Positions 14,061-28,132 of a stretch of 64,000 nt of DNA are shown here, one piece after another (the first letter of the stretch is position 1; every line of letters begins with the position of its first letter). The stretch spans positions 2,809,922 through 2,873,921 of the forward strand of contig JAGGNK010012448.1 of assembly GCA_017590115.1 (NCBI GenBank), written 5' to 3'. The stretch is from Montifringilla adamsi (taxonomy: Eukaryota; Chordata; Aves; Passeriformes; Passeridae). The position numbers were made by a program, and so were the translations under genes. The notes under the pieces were generated by a model. It was not told the origin of the DNA. It searched no databases and saw only the letters and a list, made by a program, of their open reading frames with translations.

Positions 14061-17000
14061 AACCAAGCGCTACACATCCGCCTGTCCATCAAGTGATCAT
14101 GCAGTGATTTACAGCCAAGTAAAAACAGCAACAACAAAAAAGGGTTACTTTTTCCCCAACCAAATATAGACACGGGGTTGCAACTTTCATACACATTTAA
14201 TGCTAGCCTTCGTCTGTGCACACAAGCAAATGACAGATCTGGGTTTTTTTCAGTTGTGGGAAAACAGTATCTTGCACTGCATTTAACATGCCAGAGCAAT
14301 GAGCTCAACACCCTGCCCCACCTGTCATGCAGACTAGTACTGTTTCTCCTTTCTAACTTATTCTCTTGTTTTTTCTCCCCTTTTTGCATCCTATAATGAG
14401 CAGTGTGCCTGTACTTGCCTGAATTTGGAAAAATCACACAAGTCTCACAGTGTGTAGCAACAACTACAGAGACCACAAGAAGAATCTAGGCTTTTTCACC
14501 GTCACACTGTCTCCCCACACAGCTGTCACCTAGCCCTGGCTTATACATAGGCCCTGCAACATGGTGGAAAATTCCCGAGCTTTTTATACCATGTCAGAGC
14601 TCTCCACAACTTCCAATGACAGGGGGAGCTGTGCTGACAGCGAGTGGCCAAAATTCCCCCAGGCACGGACACAATTATACTGGTGTTAAAAACCACTAAT
14701 TACAGCCTGTCTTCAGGGTCACCACCACCATCCAAAGCAAAACTCACTGAAAAATTTGCTTTGAAGAAGCAAGCAGCCTCTGCTATTCCTTACTTGTATT
14801 ATTTTGTTGTTATATGGTATGTTTAGAGGTAGTACAGGTCTTGCTTAAGAACTACAGCACTGCCCTTCTTGGAAGTCCTATCTAGAGACAGGACAATGAG
14901 ACCTTTGGCCATGCCAAAAATGCTAGTGAAAATTGGAAAGTAAATACACATCCACCATGGAATACAGCACACACTGTAAAAGCTGCAAGGGACAAGGTGG
15001 GTCACTGCATCCAGGCACCATAACTCAGACAAGATATAATAACTACTTCAGAAAAACGTGAGAGCATTATAAGCAATATATGCATAAATTGCTAATGAGA
15101 TGCATTCCTTGGCAGAAGGATTACAGATCTTTCAGTTTCCTTGCATTTACTGTTTAGCTCTAGTTTGGGGCAAGTCTGAGACAGAGGCAAACAATTCTGT
15201 CTTCTCAATCTCACATCTCAGACCAAAAGCTATTTCCTCTCAATCAGTACATAAGAACTTCTGCTCTCCTTCTACATAATGGATCACATACTCCTCATTC
15301 AAATTTACTGGACTTCAGAAACACCTCTAGGGGAAGTACGTACAAAGAAGAGCAAGCATATTATAGTCCACATAAACCTCTTAAAAGAAAAACCATCAGC
15401 TGATATCAAAAAGTTTGAAAAGACTCTAAGCATAATTTCCTTTTGATGTTTACATGTTTGCATGCCAGTGCTTTGCATTTTATTATACTAGAAGGTGTAT
15501 CTGACCACCTTAATGTGCACAGGGAACTGAAGATGAAGATTGTTAACAAACAATCCATCTAGCTTATTATTAGCTAGTTCACTGGCAGTTGGAAAGAAAA
15601 GTGAGCCTCCCAAAAAAGTTTATTACAGCCTCCTTCAGCCTTCCAAAATGCTTACATTGAGGCATGTAAGTTGACAGGGACCAGTACTTGCTTCTCAAGC
15701 AGCTTTTGCAAGTAGTGCCGAGCTCCAAGTTGCCACAACTACAGCATTTGCTGTACATCAGCCAGCTTGCATGTATTTCATACACAGACAGTATTTACTC
15801 AAAAGAAGGTGACTGTGATAAGTATCTCCAGACACACTGAAGAAATACCACTATCCAATACTTGAGGTCATTCAGGACTTAGACCACAGTAACAGCCAAA
15901 GGTTGCAACCAGCCACACATGCTACCTTGAGCAGACAGGAACTAGCCCCAGCTTGAAAGCCACAGGGTTGTGGAAGTGTCATATTCGTCATACTCTGCTG
16001 AAGCTGGTAAATTCAGTTGAGAAGTGTCAATTAGCAGAGGCACTGTCTATGGCTATAGACATAAAATTAATTGCACTGTACTGGCTAGGTCATTCAAGCA
16101 TGGGAACACTGAACTATCTACCAACTGCAGCAGATAAAACTAAATTAACTGAATGACCACAACCTACAACCATGCGGGCACGCCTTTCATTTTATGCAAT
16201 AGGAACTACTTTGAGCACACTGGTATCTGACAGTATCACACAGAGGTGGAAAATGACTGTTGCAGCACAGGAAGCCCAAAACCACAGCAGAAATTGAACA
16301 CACATTGCCCCTGAGGTCCATCTCACATTTTTGACCACAGAATCACTCTTTCCTACAAAAATGGGAAGCTTGTATTTCTTGGTGCTGTTATTTACAGTCT
16401 GCCTAAACTGGAATGAATGTAAAAACAAGGTACCACTTGACTGTGTGTTTAGGCAGGTTAGAAACTTTGTTTTAAATACATGCTTAGATGATGTAGAGCA
16501 CAATAAAACTGACTGAGGCCTGGAGAATTTACTGAATACTTTACTGGACTGCCCCCAGAAACAAAGCAGACAGTAGTACACAGTAGGGTGATGTATTATA
16601 AATGCATCCTTTTCACAAGATCTCTAGTGATTTTGCCCACAATTTCTTACTTCTAAGTGAGTTATCACAAGCCATTGATTCCTTACAAAGTTAACAAGCA
16701 ATAAGACAAGTTAACCTGGTGCTATTATGAGGCAATAATGTTGCCATCAGTGCATGCAACCACTGTATTTTGTTCATTTTTCCCTCAGGCACAATATAAA
16801 GAAGCCTGATCACATTTTTCAGCCACTATTCCACAATTAGACTGCATGCAAAATGCATAAACAGCAAAAGCATGCTGCAATTCAATTATCTATTAATCTG
16901 GATGATGAAATAAAGAGACTTCCATTAAGACATTAACTTTTTAAAGACACAAATTAGAGAGAAACCAAGACTATTAGTATACTCAAACCTGAAGCTCAGT

Positions 17001-18502
17001 TCCCTTTTGACACATCAGTCTATGCCAATATATACTGATTTAAATATGTATTCTTACTTGAAGAGGTCAAAAAATCATCAAGATTTTCCTAAACCCATTA
17101 CAAAAAAGTCACTGGCAGTTGCACTGTCAAGACACATGAAAAGCTTTTTTATGCTTCCCTTCTCAATCCTTCCCTGCTGTCTATATATGGTATGCTATCT
17201 CTGAACAGCAAATAAAACCGTGTAACTACACCCTATAGAGACTCTGAAGCAGTCAAAGTACAAAACAGCTACTTGTTTTAGATCTGTGAAGGACTTGAAT
17301 TCTGGTCCTCCAGCAATGGAGCAAGAACATGACACATCCTTTAGTTTCCACAAATCCATCTTAATAAGCAGAAAGTACAGTGGCACTCACAAACGCTGTC
17401 AGGTTCTAGTTTTGATGGCATAATTCTTGTTTCAAACACACCCAGATACACACATACACGTGGCAAACACAAAGCTCACTAGCTGAACAGCAACATGGAG
17501 CACGCAGCCTCTCATTGGCAGTCAGCTGAGCAGCTCCCTTGAAAAGTACTGGCATTTTATGTAACAACTATGAAAAGCTAGGAGGAAGTCACATCGTGTT
17601 CTCAGGCATGATGTTTTACAGATGCAATACATAAAAATACACCTTCCAATTCTGTCTTTGCAACTACATATTGTATTGAAATGAAACCATATGCTAAACT
17701 GATGCATGCTAACCTGCACCAACAGATCCCAGTGTCCAGTCCTTCCTTCAGAGGGTGGACAAGGGAGGCCATTATGCACCAAAGGTTTCCTTTCATGAAC
17801 CACACTTCCTATTTTACTTCACACGCCAGTTGCCCAGAAGCTTCCTCATTAGCTCCCATCTACGCCCCTAAATCCCAGTGCCTTTTAAATTATCTACAAT
17901 GCACTCACAATAATACTAGCAAATCATAATTTGGAGAAAATTAATGGTTAGAGAAATTAGCTCACAGTGAGTTTCAATTTTCTGTTTATATTCCCCAAAT
18001 ACACAAAAACATAAAAGGATTTAAGGTAGGCAGTAATCAGGGATACAGAGAGAGAAAAAAAGCCAATATAAAAACTGTGTTTCTATGCCTGCTGTGTTGA
18101 ACATCACTATTCATGTACCAAAACAGAAGTTTCTGCTGAACTTTAATGTTCATTGCCAAGGATGTAGCACAAATTATGCTTTTCTCGCATTTTTTGCAAG
18201 CTGTCTTTGATTTCAGACACACAAAATCATAATTGCAAGAGAAACTAGATTGTACGTTAAAGAAAAATATTTAAACTAAAATTCTGCTTTGACATTACAA
18301 CACATTCCATTTCATAAATATATCTAAATTATATTATAATAGGCTTGAAGATAATGATGATAAAGTGATAAAAGCACAATGGAAAGTCATGTACAAGTGC
18401 CAAGAGATCCATAAGGAAATAGTCTCAACACAAAGTCCCACTTTTGTAACAGATACAATGATGCAATCGTTCAGATCAGAAGCAGTACAAATGACTACCT
18501 AC

Positions 18503-18565
18503 CTCTTGGGACAGGAAGGGAATGACTTGTGCACATATAGCATTCAGCCTCTTGACAATTTCTGC
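18503..18565 (-). CDS. TLE4: TLE4 exon 5, residues 85-105 (Q domain)
   Basis: The acceptor is TGACTTGCAG and the donor GTAGGT. The 63 bases read AEIVKRLNAICAQVIPFLSQ followed by E, in phase 0. AEIVKRLNAICAQ is the TLE4 form; TLE1 and TLE3 have TEIAKRLN here. This is the second amphipathic helix of the tetramerisation domain. Confidence 0.96.
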
Positions 18566-20418
18566 CTGCAAGTCACAAGAAAAAAGAAGTTCAATTACAT
18601 AAATTCTCAAATGCGACTGTCACCCATGAACCCTAAAGGGACATTTGTTTTCTTTCAACTCTGGCCACTCTCTGGCCAAGAGATGTTCTCAAAATAACAA
18701 AACTGTTCGCACACGGATCCAAATGTACTTAGGAAGCTAGTAATTTCTGGCTAAAATATTTTTCTTAAAAACCACTATTTCAAACTGATACAAAGAGTAG
18801 TTAATTTTGATTACACAATCACAGGAATTTAAAGAACAGAATCTTCAGGAGATGTAACAAAAAAGATAAACAAAATTCATTGTATCAAACTGAACTCTCT
18901 CCTATGACGCAAAAGGAAGGATCACTTCAAAAAAGAGCAATGCCATTGTAAGCAAAGGGAACAAATATGCCATTTACTTGTAACAGTGCATATCATGAGA
19001 ACATTAACATTGCAATACACAATCTTACTGATAATCATTCTGCCTTGTATTTCAAAAAGGAATACTGCAGTCTTGTAGCACACGTCTGCCGTTATCTATT
19101 CTCCTGGTTAGTAGCAGTTACTTTCATGTGGCAACTGTAACCACAAATTAATAATACACGATGTTTTATTTTCATATCAGAGATCAATTCTCTGTATTTA
19201 ATCTGAAAATCTCAATAGAGACAGAGGAGATCTGTTTAAATAACACAAGAACTACAGCTCCAGAAGCAGAATATTCAAAGCCACACAGACTTTCCTACCA
19301 TAAATCATAATTTTCTTACACTAAATTCTAACCAGGATCAGTTCCTCATTTTACGATCAGACAGAATGCTTTTCCTCTTGCAAAGTCACGAATCATGGGA
19401 TGAAGACATACTAACATGCAATTTAGCATTCCTTCTTCTAAAAGCAAACCTTCTAGCTTTTTTGCTACGCTGTCTTTTACATGGCAAATACTCAGAGAAG
19501 AATCTGTGGATCAGAAAGGCTCACACGTAGCAGTAAGAAGTTCATGTAAAATAAATCTGGATTCAAGAAATATTAGAGTTAGAGAGCTATGTAACCAGCA
19601 GACATGGTTTGCAAGAGGTAAGAGCACATGTGAAACTAACTCTGCCCCCTTGTGCATACTGTGTGATACACACAACTTAATATATGCTATTTTGGAATAC
19701 ATTTTCTCCCTTTCTCTGAAATCCACCTGGAGTCCCATATGCTATTTATATAGCAATTTCTATGCTAAACTGTCCTTTTATCTCCCCACTGGTCTTCACT
19801 GTTTATGCAAGGCCTCATATCAATAAATCTATGCATTTTAATGATTTTTTTGTATTTGTTTACTACATCTTTTCTAAGCAGCATAGGTACCTTATAGGAT
19901 ACTTTATACTATGTTCTGTTCAGCAAAAATCTAAGTTATCCACAAATTTCAAATACATCTATAATACCAGATATCCCACAAGGCAAAACTTAAATATTCT
20001 TTTAAACAGACAGCATTCACTGCACTGTTGACAAGGTAACTACTTGTTACACACAGCAGCACAGGGAGTGACAAGTTGTGTGCACCTAAGCTTCTGCCAG
20101 AAAGGCTGCACAATCCAATACAGCATTACTTGAATAACAGTATTTGATTAAGGAAATGTAGACTGTAATATAAGGCACAGCTGTAAAGTACCTGTTCTTA
20201 GTGGTTCAAGCACCATTAGTTTAGTTATTTCCGAATTTTGGGTTCCAGCCACACTGCTATTTTTTTTGAGAAATCTCCTGAGTGCCCTAAAGCCAGAGAA
20301 AACTACACATTTTATTCTTTAAGGCTTTTCCACATGAGCAGAAAATTCCCCAATGCCCCTGTCTTGGCATAAGCTGAAGCAACTCTGACCTGCATTTAAC
20401 ATACACATGTGACTTCGT

Positions 20419-20438
20419 AAAAAAAAAAAAAAAAAAAA
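20419..20438. repeat. A20 homopolymer
   Basis: An uninterrupted run of 20 A in intron 4, with no retroposon body recognised beside it. Confidence 0.9.
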
Positions 20439-20659
20439 GGCACATCATGCTTTCTTCTGCTGCAAAACAACTCCTCCCCATCTTTAAAATGGCTGTCACA
20501 ACCTTGCCCTGCACAGCTCCACGGGGGTAGCCTTTGGAAAACCCCTTTTCTACCACAGCTACATCAGCTAGATACCTTTACTGCGCTGCTAAGGAACTGA
20601 GAACAAAACCAGCTTGAAGTGCCATGCAGGAGCTCAGTATCTAATTTTAAAAAGCTTGT

Positions 20660-20765
20660 AGATTCATAGATTTTAAGGCCAGAAGGGACTGTTACAATTG
20701 TCTTATTTGACCTCCTGGGTAACACAGGCTGTAAAACTTCACTGGCTTCCCCATCAAACCTGTAA
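20660..20765. mobile_element. Old amniote retroposon fragment (family uncertain)
   Basis: The segment contains TTCATAGATTTTAAGGCCAG then AAGGGACTGTTACAATTGTC, followed by GACCTCCTGGGTAACACAGG. I know this word order as a common dispersed repeat of turtles, crocodilians and birds, related to CR1/L3-type LINE 3' ends. It is much more diverged than the CR1 copies here. Orientation and family are uncertain. Confidence 0.5.
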
Positions 20766-23700
20766 ATCACTGTTCAGCTAGAATATAGCTTAGTCAACAA
20801 AAATAATTTTATTCAATTCACTTTGAGGTATTTCTTCTCAAGTAAGGTACTCAACCATAGATATTTCAAGTTATTTCAGTTATAATGTTTTTCTTTTTGT
20901 CACTTCCCTCCCCCCTCCCCAAAATAAGTATGTCTCTCTTCCACTGCTCTTCTGAGCAAAATGTGGCTGAAATATATTTGCTCAGTATTTATATCAAAAT
21001 TCACCTCTGGCAGATTCCAAACCTGGGAAATTTTCAACTAAAAAGAATTTTCTAAAAAGCTGTAAGTAACTGAAAGCAGGTGGCTGAATATGCACAGTTA
21101 CACAACGGCAATAATTCTCTTGATATCAATCCCACTGGAGTGCAGAACGAGTCCTTTCATGCTGTATTCAGGGAAGTGAGCTGATGGAGACAGCACCCAG
21201 CTCAGCCTACGGAGAAGAAAAATTGCTAAAACAGCTTCAAGTGATGTCAAAACATTCCTCAGCAGAGTTTCTCTGCTAGGCCAATCACAACAAAGCCAAA
21301 AAGCCCTTGTTATGCCAAAGTGTTTACATTTTTCCCTTATTAAAACAGTCTTCACTTTCCCTAACAAAAAGCTTCCCCAGTTGCATGGTTGTGCATACAG
21401 TTACCATCCTCCAAAATCAGGCAGCTAGGAAACAGCCCAGCTGAGCAGCAGCAGACTGCAGAGACACAGCATGACTGAGACACAGACTGCCTACCTTTGG
21501 AGACCACATGCAGTCTGAAGGCATAAAGGAAAACACTGTGTACACGCACAAATGATAGGAAGGTACACGTTCTGTACCAAGAAAAGTCTCGTACCAGACA
21601 TTTTCACACGGTAAATATGAAGTACACTCTGTCTCACTACTTCAACTGTTTCGACAATTAACTGCAGGAGATAATGCCACAGCAATAGGCTTGATTGCCT
21701 TCCACAAAACATACAAGAGAAAGGAGTTAGCTGCCAGAAGCTAGTTGGGTGGGTTTCTTGAGATGCTGCCCTGAAGCTTGAAGGTGTAGGTGCTGATGAC
21801 ATAGATTAGCATCTCAGCAGACCTATTCCCAGTACCCCTGGAGGAAGCCTGGAAACTCATTCTTCTCTGCCTAAGGTACAAACTCTGACACAAGGTAAAG
21901 CACAAATTCACATTTCTACTCCCACACATTTTTACAACCCTACATTTGAACAACAGTTCAGGATTTCTTTTTTCTGTTAGGCACCAGGTCAATGGGTTTT
22001 TCATGATCAATCTAACTGCCAGGAAAAGGAGAAAGTATGATTTCATAAAATCAGGCATCCAATTCCTCACACGAGAAGTCAAAGTTGCCTCGGAAACACG
22101 GCTGCTTCCACAGTCATCTAATTTTACCTCTTTTGTCCCACAGGACCAGGCTTTAGAGAGGCTTCATTTATTTACAGGCCTTTCCACTGGGCTTCAGTTA
22201 TCAGCCAGCAGTGCTGTGGACACACACACTTCTAATGGCCTATGTTTTGAAACCAAGTCTAATCTGATGGCGCAGTGCCCGAACTCCTTTTCCAGCATAG
22301 CCATTAAAGGATGTAGGTTATTGCTGTTGTCACCATTGATATTTGTCATTGTAATGTAATTAGGGCCCTAAAATGATGCATTACAGCCCTTGGCACAGCT
22401 TCTATTAAAATCTTTTCTTCTGCTCACTGAACTGCGACCTGCTTTCTGATGAATAACAGACAGACAGCTTTAGGGTGAGGAACAGATTCATCAAAGTAGT
22501 ATTTTCCAGCTCTGGAAATAAAATAAATAAATAAATGAGTACAAGGGCAACCTAAAAAGAAAAACACAAGGGGGAAATGAGGGGGAAGGAAAGCAAACAG
22601 CATACTTGAATTTCATCTGACCACTTGAAATTCTGATTGCATCTAATGAATCTTTCTTAGGACAATATATTCCCAGCCTGTGAATCACATGGTTAATCAG
22701 GGCTCTAATCTGCTATCCATCAGCATATGCCAGCACTGTAAATTCCAATTACATTTATAGGTTATGTGGGTCATGCATTCCCAAATAACTATATTCACGA
22801 ATATCCCATGTAAACTGGCACGCTTTCTGAAATGCTGTTGTTAGTGTTACTGAATGTTACAATACTATTCAAAGCTTTATGAAAGCTCCTGATAAACAAC
22901 TGCTAAATTATTGCCTGTGGTTACAGCGTGACGCTCTGAAATAGCATTAATGGCCCAATAAAAGGGTGACTGTTCATGCCAAAATATAAAAAAGATAGCT
23001 TTTGCTGCCACAGTTTGTCAAATCTGTTAACAAACACCGACACTTCTATTACTCCTTTTCCTGAACACAAAAGATGCTTGGTTTTGCATAAAAACACACC
23101 AGCATGGAACCAGAAAAGACGAAGGAAAGGCAGAAAGGAAAGGCTTGTGCTCGAATCGCCTTTTTGCTTATGTAATGCAAGCTTGTATTGTTTGCATCCT
23201 TTGGGAGACACTGTTTTAAAAATTTTGATCTCTTTTCATTGACACTTACGTGGCATCATTTTAAAAAAAAGAAAGATTAAATATTTATTAACTACAATGT
23301 TAACTTTTTTCTTTTTTTCTGCATATAAAAGATAATAATAAAATCACAGTGCCAGAATCTGATCCCAGTTAAGTTATGAAGACCCATATCAATTAACAGC
23401 CCCCTCACCATTGTTGCAGGGATTCAACACAAGAGCAAAACCTTAAGTTTCTCATTCAGACAGTGAAATCTTTTTGACCTGATGGTGAAACGGTACCTTA
23501 TTTCCTAAATACAACCAAAAAACCTGGCATCTTAAGTTCACAAATGCCTATAAAGCGTTCTGAAAAATGTTCAAAGGTAAGTCTGTAGATGAGACTATAC
23601 CTTAGGCCCCTTGAGGTGACCCAGTCTATGAAGGGGGCTCAGTAAAGCTAGTCCTTGGAGTACAGACATGGCTCCACAGCTGTCAGCTGTTGGAAAAGAG

Positions 23701-24719
23701 GAGCATGTGATGGACCATTAGAATCCTAAATCCCTTTCAGGATGGCAACATAGTGGGTTAATTCAATTTACCCTTGCCACACACAGCTAAAACAGGACAT
23801 AAGCACTCAGCACTTAAATATGTTCACATGCCTTAATTAGCATTTTAGCATATGTCCCAATTCTTAGCACTGATGGAGATTAAAAAAGAAGCAAGAGTCA
23901 TAAACTCCAGATATGAAAATGTTCAGAAATCTTCTAATGGATAGACTTCAGAATAAATTTGTGGCTCAAAAATACCTATTTGCTCTCCCTTTTTCCTGGG
24001 AAAAAAACCCATAAATGATTCTGTGCAAAAAAGAAAATTAGGATTTTATTTATAGCACATAAACTTTGGGAAAATATTTCCACTATATTTCACAAAGTTC
24101 CATGGTTATTACAATTATAAAAAATTGCTGGTAAAGAATTACCACTGGAGGCTCTAGGTTTGTCAGTGGAATGGAAACAAAACTACTATATATGTATTGT
24201 TGAAATAAACCAGAATAATAAAACATTATTGGGAAACCCATTTCAGCAGCCAGTAGGAAGAAGAATATATGCAATTACGCTTTCAGAAAAATAATCTGCA
24301 ACAACTGTTATTTCAGGTTTAATTTGTTCTACACAATGCAGCCTTTGCCAAAAAGATCAATCTAGTTTATTAAGTGCTTACCAAGAACACATGCACACAC
24401 CCTAAACAAGCATTTCACAAATTAGTGAGAACAAAAAAACATTATTACACTGTATGAAACATATCATGATTCTGAATAAAGCAAGCAAAAAAGCTAATCT
24501 TAGTATTTCACAGAAAATTAACTCTTCATTCATAAAGAAGAATGTGTTTTGTTTTAATCACAGACTTTTGTCTGGAAATGCTTACTCCAGTTCTACAGAA
24601 CTGGAGGAAATACTACAAGCCCTGAATATGAAATTTCTCTTCAGCCCTAAAGGAATGGTGTTTGGAAACCAATACACACAGAGCCTACCCTTGTAGTCAA
24701 AGCAAGTGGAGAGAAAAGA

Positions 24720-24745
24720 CCTTCTTACCTCCTGTGGTAAGAAGG
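24720..24745. other. Perfect 10-bp hairpin in intron 4
   Basis: CCTTCTTACC, a six-base loop TCCTGT, then GGTAAGAAGG. The stem does not extend to microRNA length. It may be a stray inverted repeat. Confidence 0.6.
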
Positions 24746-27700
24746 ACACTAAATAAAAAAGATCTCCACCAAGCCAATTGCTGATGTTTAGGAGAAACAA
24801 TTTTAGCAATGCACATACAAGTAACCACTACCACCAGACTTCCAAATAACCACAAGTACCATTCTCCACCTCACTTTCCTACCAACTTTTTTACAAACAT
24901 CCCAGCTAAGCTCACAAAGTGATGTAAATTTCCCTTTGCAAGTTAATTTAGTGGTTTGTATGTTAATTTATTTGCCTATTTTGCAAAAAAAAAATACTAC
25001 AAACAGCAGCATAAGCAATAAACTGGAGTGGCAGACTTCTCAAAATCAATTTTCTAATGTACATACTGCTCTGTGGGCTGCTGAAGTGAATTGATAAGAC
25101 ACAGCTTTTATTTAATGTCTCAAGAATCACATGGAGCCGAACTGAGCATGAAAAGATACATCCTGAATCATTCATGATTAAGACAATAAAAAGCAAGTCA
25201 AGTAGGGTGACATACAAACATGCATCAAGCCTGTCACCTGATGAAGTTGATGGTATTTTGTTAAAATCTACTTACATCAGCAAGGAGGGAAACAGAAATG
25301 CACAGCCTGGAGATTACCGAAGTTCTTCAGTGGCTCAGGCAGCCATAAAGCTGCATCCTGCCCTGATATATGTACCTGCAGAGCATCCAAAAAACAAGGC
25401 TGCAAGGGGAACTTGAAATGACAAAGACTGGCTTCAATTTCCCTTCCTCAAAGGCAGCAGGAAACAGTTGCTGAAAAATCAGACAGAAATGAGTAAAAGG
25501 ACACTGCCACAGGAAATGCTGTTTCCATCAGTAGAGCTTTGAAGTCCACTTTAAGGTACTATGCCTTCACCTACAAGCAATCCTCAGCATTTCACAGCAA
25601 TACCTTTTTTGTGAAATATGTCCTCATTACATAGGGATGAAAACTTTCCACCACTCTCTACCAATTTTTAAACTGTGACTTCACAGTTAAATAAAATATA
25701 GAAAAAAAAAGTTTTAAACTTATAGACCTATGGCACCACACTAGGCAGCTTCAGCTCAAAGTTCAGTATTTTGCATCTGTTCCCTAGCTGTAATTAGTTC
25801 ATAATTTCCCATTTTAATCTTTCCTGTAACTGCTGAAAGACAGTAGCACATGCACAATCTCTCACTACCCAATTTCTGTCCTCACACTCTCTGCCAAAGA
25901 GTCTGACCACAGTTCTGCACCTGCTGGAAATGGCACAAGCCAGTCTGAGCCTGTCCTTGCAGCTATATGCATACATTGGTTTTAGACTCCAGTTTTAATT
26001 TAGTTAGGGGAAGAAGTCTCCTATGTATGTATTTACATAACAAGGTTTTTTACATTTTGTTTCACAGGAGGGACAGGAAAGCTAGTCGGAAAGGAATATT
26101 GCAGATCAATAGTTTTAATGCTCTTATCATGAAAAATTAAACATAGACAAGAAAATACTGAGAGAGCAAAAACCTGTTCTCTGTAGATCTGCGTTTAACG
26201 TGAGGTGGTGGCCTTAACTGCTCTGAAAAAATAAGGGGGTAAGATTTCATAGAAACGGTGAAAATATCTAGCATTTTAATCTAAAAGAAACCATGCTTTT
26301 AAAATTTACATATATTGTGCTTACAAAAGAGGGTTCTGATTTTTAAAAGATTAACGTTACCACAAACACTGCAATAATTTTCCCACTACAAAATGGATCC
26401 ATCAATGTCCACTTCTGACCCTTGCCAGAAATTCACTTTCGTCTGCAAATACATATAAAAGAAGACTCAGAAGTAGCTATAGGTACCCATTATCTTGCAT
26501 CCACTCTCAATATTATGGCTACACAGCTTACTCTGGAGCAGCATGCTTCGAATGTTAATCACTCAGAAGCTAACACTACCAGAATTGAGAACTGCAAAGA
26601 TTGTGACAGATTTCCAGTTACACCTAAAAAACTTATACCTTACAGTTCTGATACATGCAGAAAGCACTGCAACTAGTGGCAACATACAACAGTCTGCAAA
26701 GAAAGAAAATTAAGTTTCTCCAGCAAGTGTTGTGCTCTTACAGGTTTTAATGAACTACATAAAACCAATCAATAAACTGAAAAAAGCAGCAATCAGAAGT
26801 CACCCATAAAAACAAGAAATACAACGTGACTGCTGAACTCAAGTTTATTTTCTTCCAAACTCATCTGGAAGCCATTAACAGTTCTGCATCAGGAACAAGA
26901 CTATTATTTCTCTTCCACCTTTGGTTTCCTTTGCCTGCCTCAGCCCTGCAGGTTAGTAAAGGTGGAGTCCGTAGTTTGTCTGATTCATTGATAGTCACAC
27001 TTGATTCTGTTTGCTTCCAGAAAAGAAAATACTAAGAATAAACACTCATCTATTTGGTGCATTTGTTAATTCCGTTTACAAGAATTCTCAGAGTGCTTGG
27101 AAACTTTGCTGTGCATTGCCTTCAATTATTCATTTCTTCTTCCTACCCAGCAATTTCTCAATACATAACAAACAGCAGTCAATTAGCTAAAAAATTAAAA
27201 GAAAGAAGGTTTTTATTTAAAGGAAACAGCATTTTAACTCATAGCCATTACCATGAAAATGAGCAATACTCAGATGCAATTTCTTCAGATTAACACAACA
27301 GATTTTAGTGTTTGAAACAACAGATAAAAATATTGCCCCTTTTAAGCTAATACAGAACAGCACAATTTTAAAATCCCTGAAAGTTGTAGTGCAGTTGCAG
27401 AATCCCAGTGCAGTGGATTCTGTGGCAATGGTATTTTCAAGTTTTGATTTTGAATCCTTATAAAGACAGAAACTCAGATAAGATGTTACTCTCTTACATT
27501 TTAAACCAACTGAAGTATGATACCTGCTAATTCTTTCTCAAGATAAAGAAATGATTCATACTCTATCAAATCCCAGTTGCTGGAATAGAGTATTCATCTG
27601 AGAAGCAGAACACATTTAAGACATCTATCTCCCTTTCTGAACTAAAGAATTTTTGTTTGTTAAATAAACATACTACAAGTGAAAGTTTACTAAAATACTA

Positions 27701-28040
27701 TGATTGTATATGTAGGACATATTTCCTTTTACTCCAAATTTAAATACAAGTTTCAGCTTCAGGCATTGGCTCACAATTTCCTCATGCTTGAGATGGCAAT
27801 GCCACAGACCTACAGAAGCATCAGCTAAAAACTTCCAGTACTCTGTAGGTCATGGCAGCTTGTCACTAGGAGCTTACACCATGGATGACACAGCCAGTGA
27901 TGATCCCAATTCCCTTTCTCTGGAACATGTTGCCCTGAGGGACAAGGGACAGTGCCATGGAGTTGGGGAGCTGAGCAGAATAGCCAACAAGTAAAGACTG
28001 GACATTCCACACTTGACACATCTCAGTATCGTCTCATGCT

Positions 28041-28132
28041 CAGATGATCAGATCATATGATATCAGATATGATACTGATGACATATTTCATATACTGATG
28101 ATATATATCAGATGATACTGATTCCTATTTGC
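28041..28132. repeat. GAT/ATC-rich low-complexity patch with inverted repeats
   Basis: Words such as ATCAGAT, GATACTGAT and ATACTGATGA recur, several as mutual inverted repeats. The patch resembles a degenerate AT-rich minisatellite. Confidence 0.6.

Larger units (their letters stand above)
10488..18502 (-). other. TLE4: TLE4 intron 5
   Basis: An 8015-bp intron. It holds the solo LTR at 11919-12356 and a GC-richer islet at about 13720-14060; the rest is AT-rich. No ORF in it has a recognisable domain. Confidence 0.75.

Noticed and set aside
24720..24745. MicroRNA precursor
   Set aside because: The stem is only 10 bp with no extended pairing on either side, far short of a Drosha substrate.
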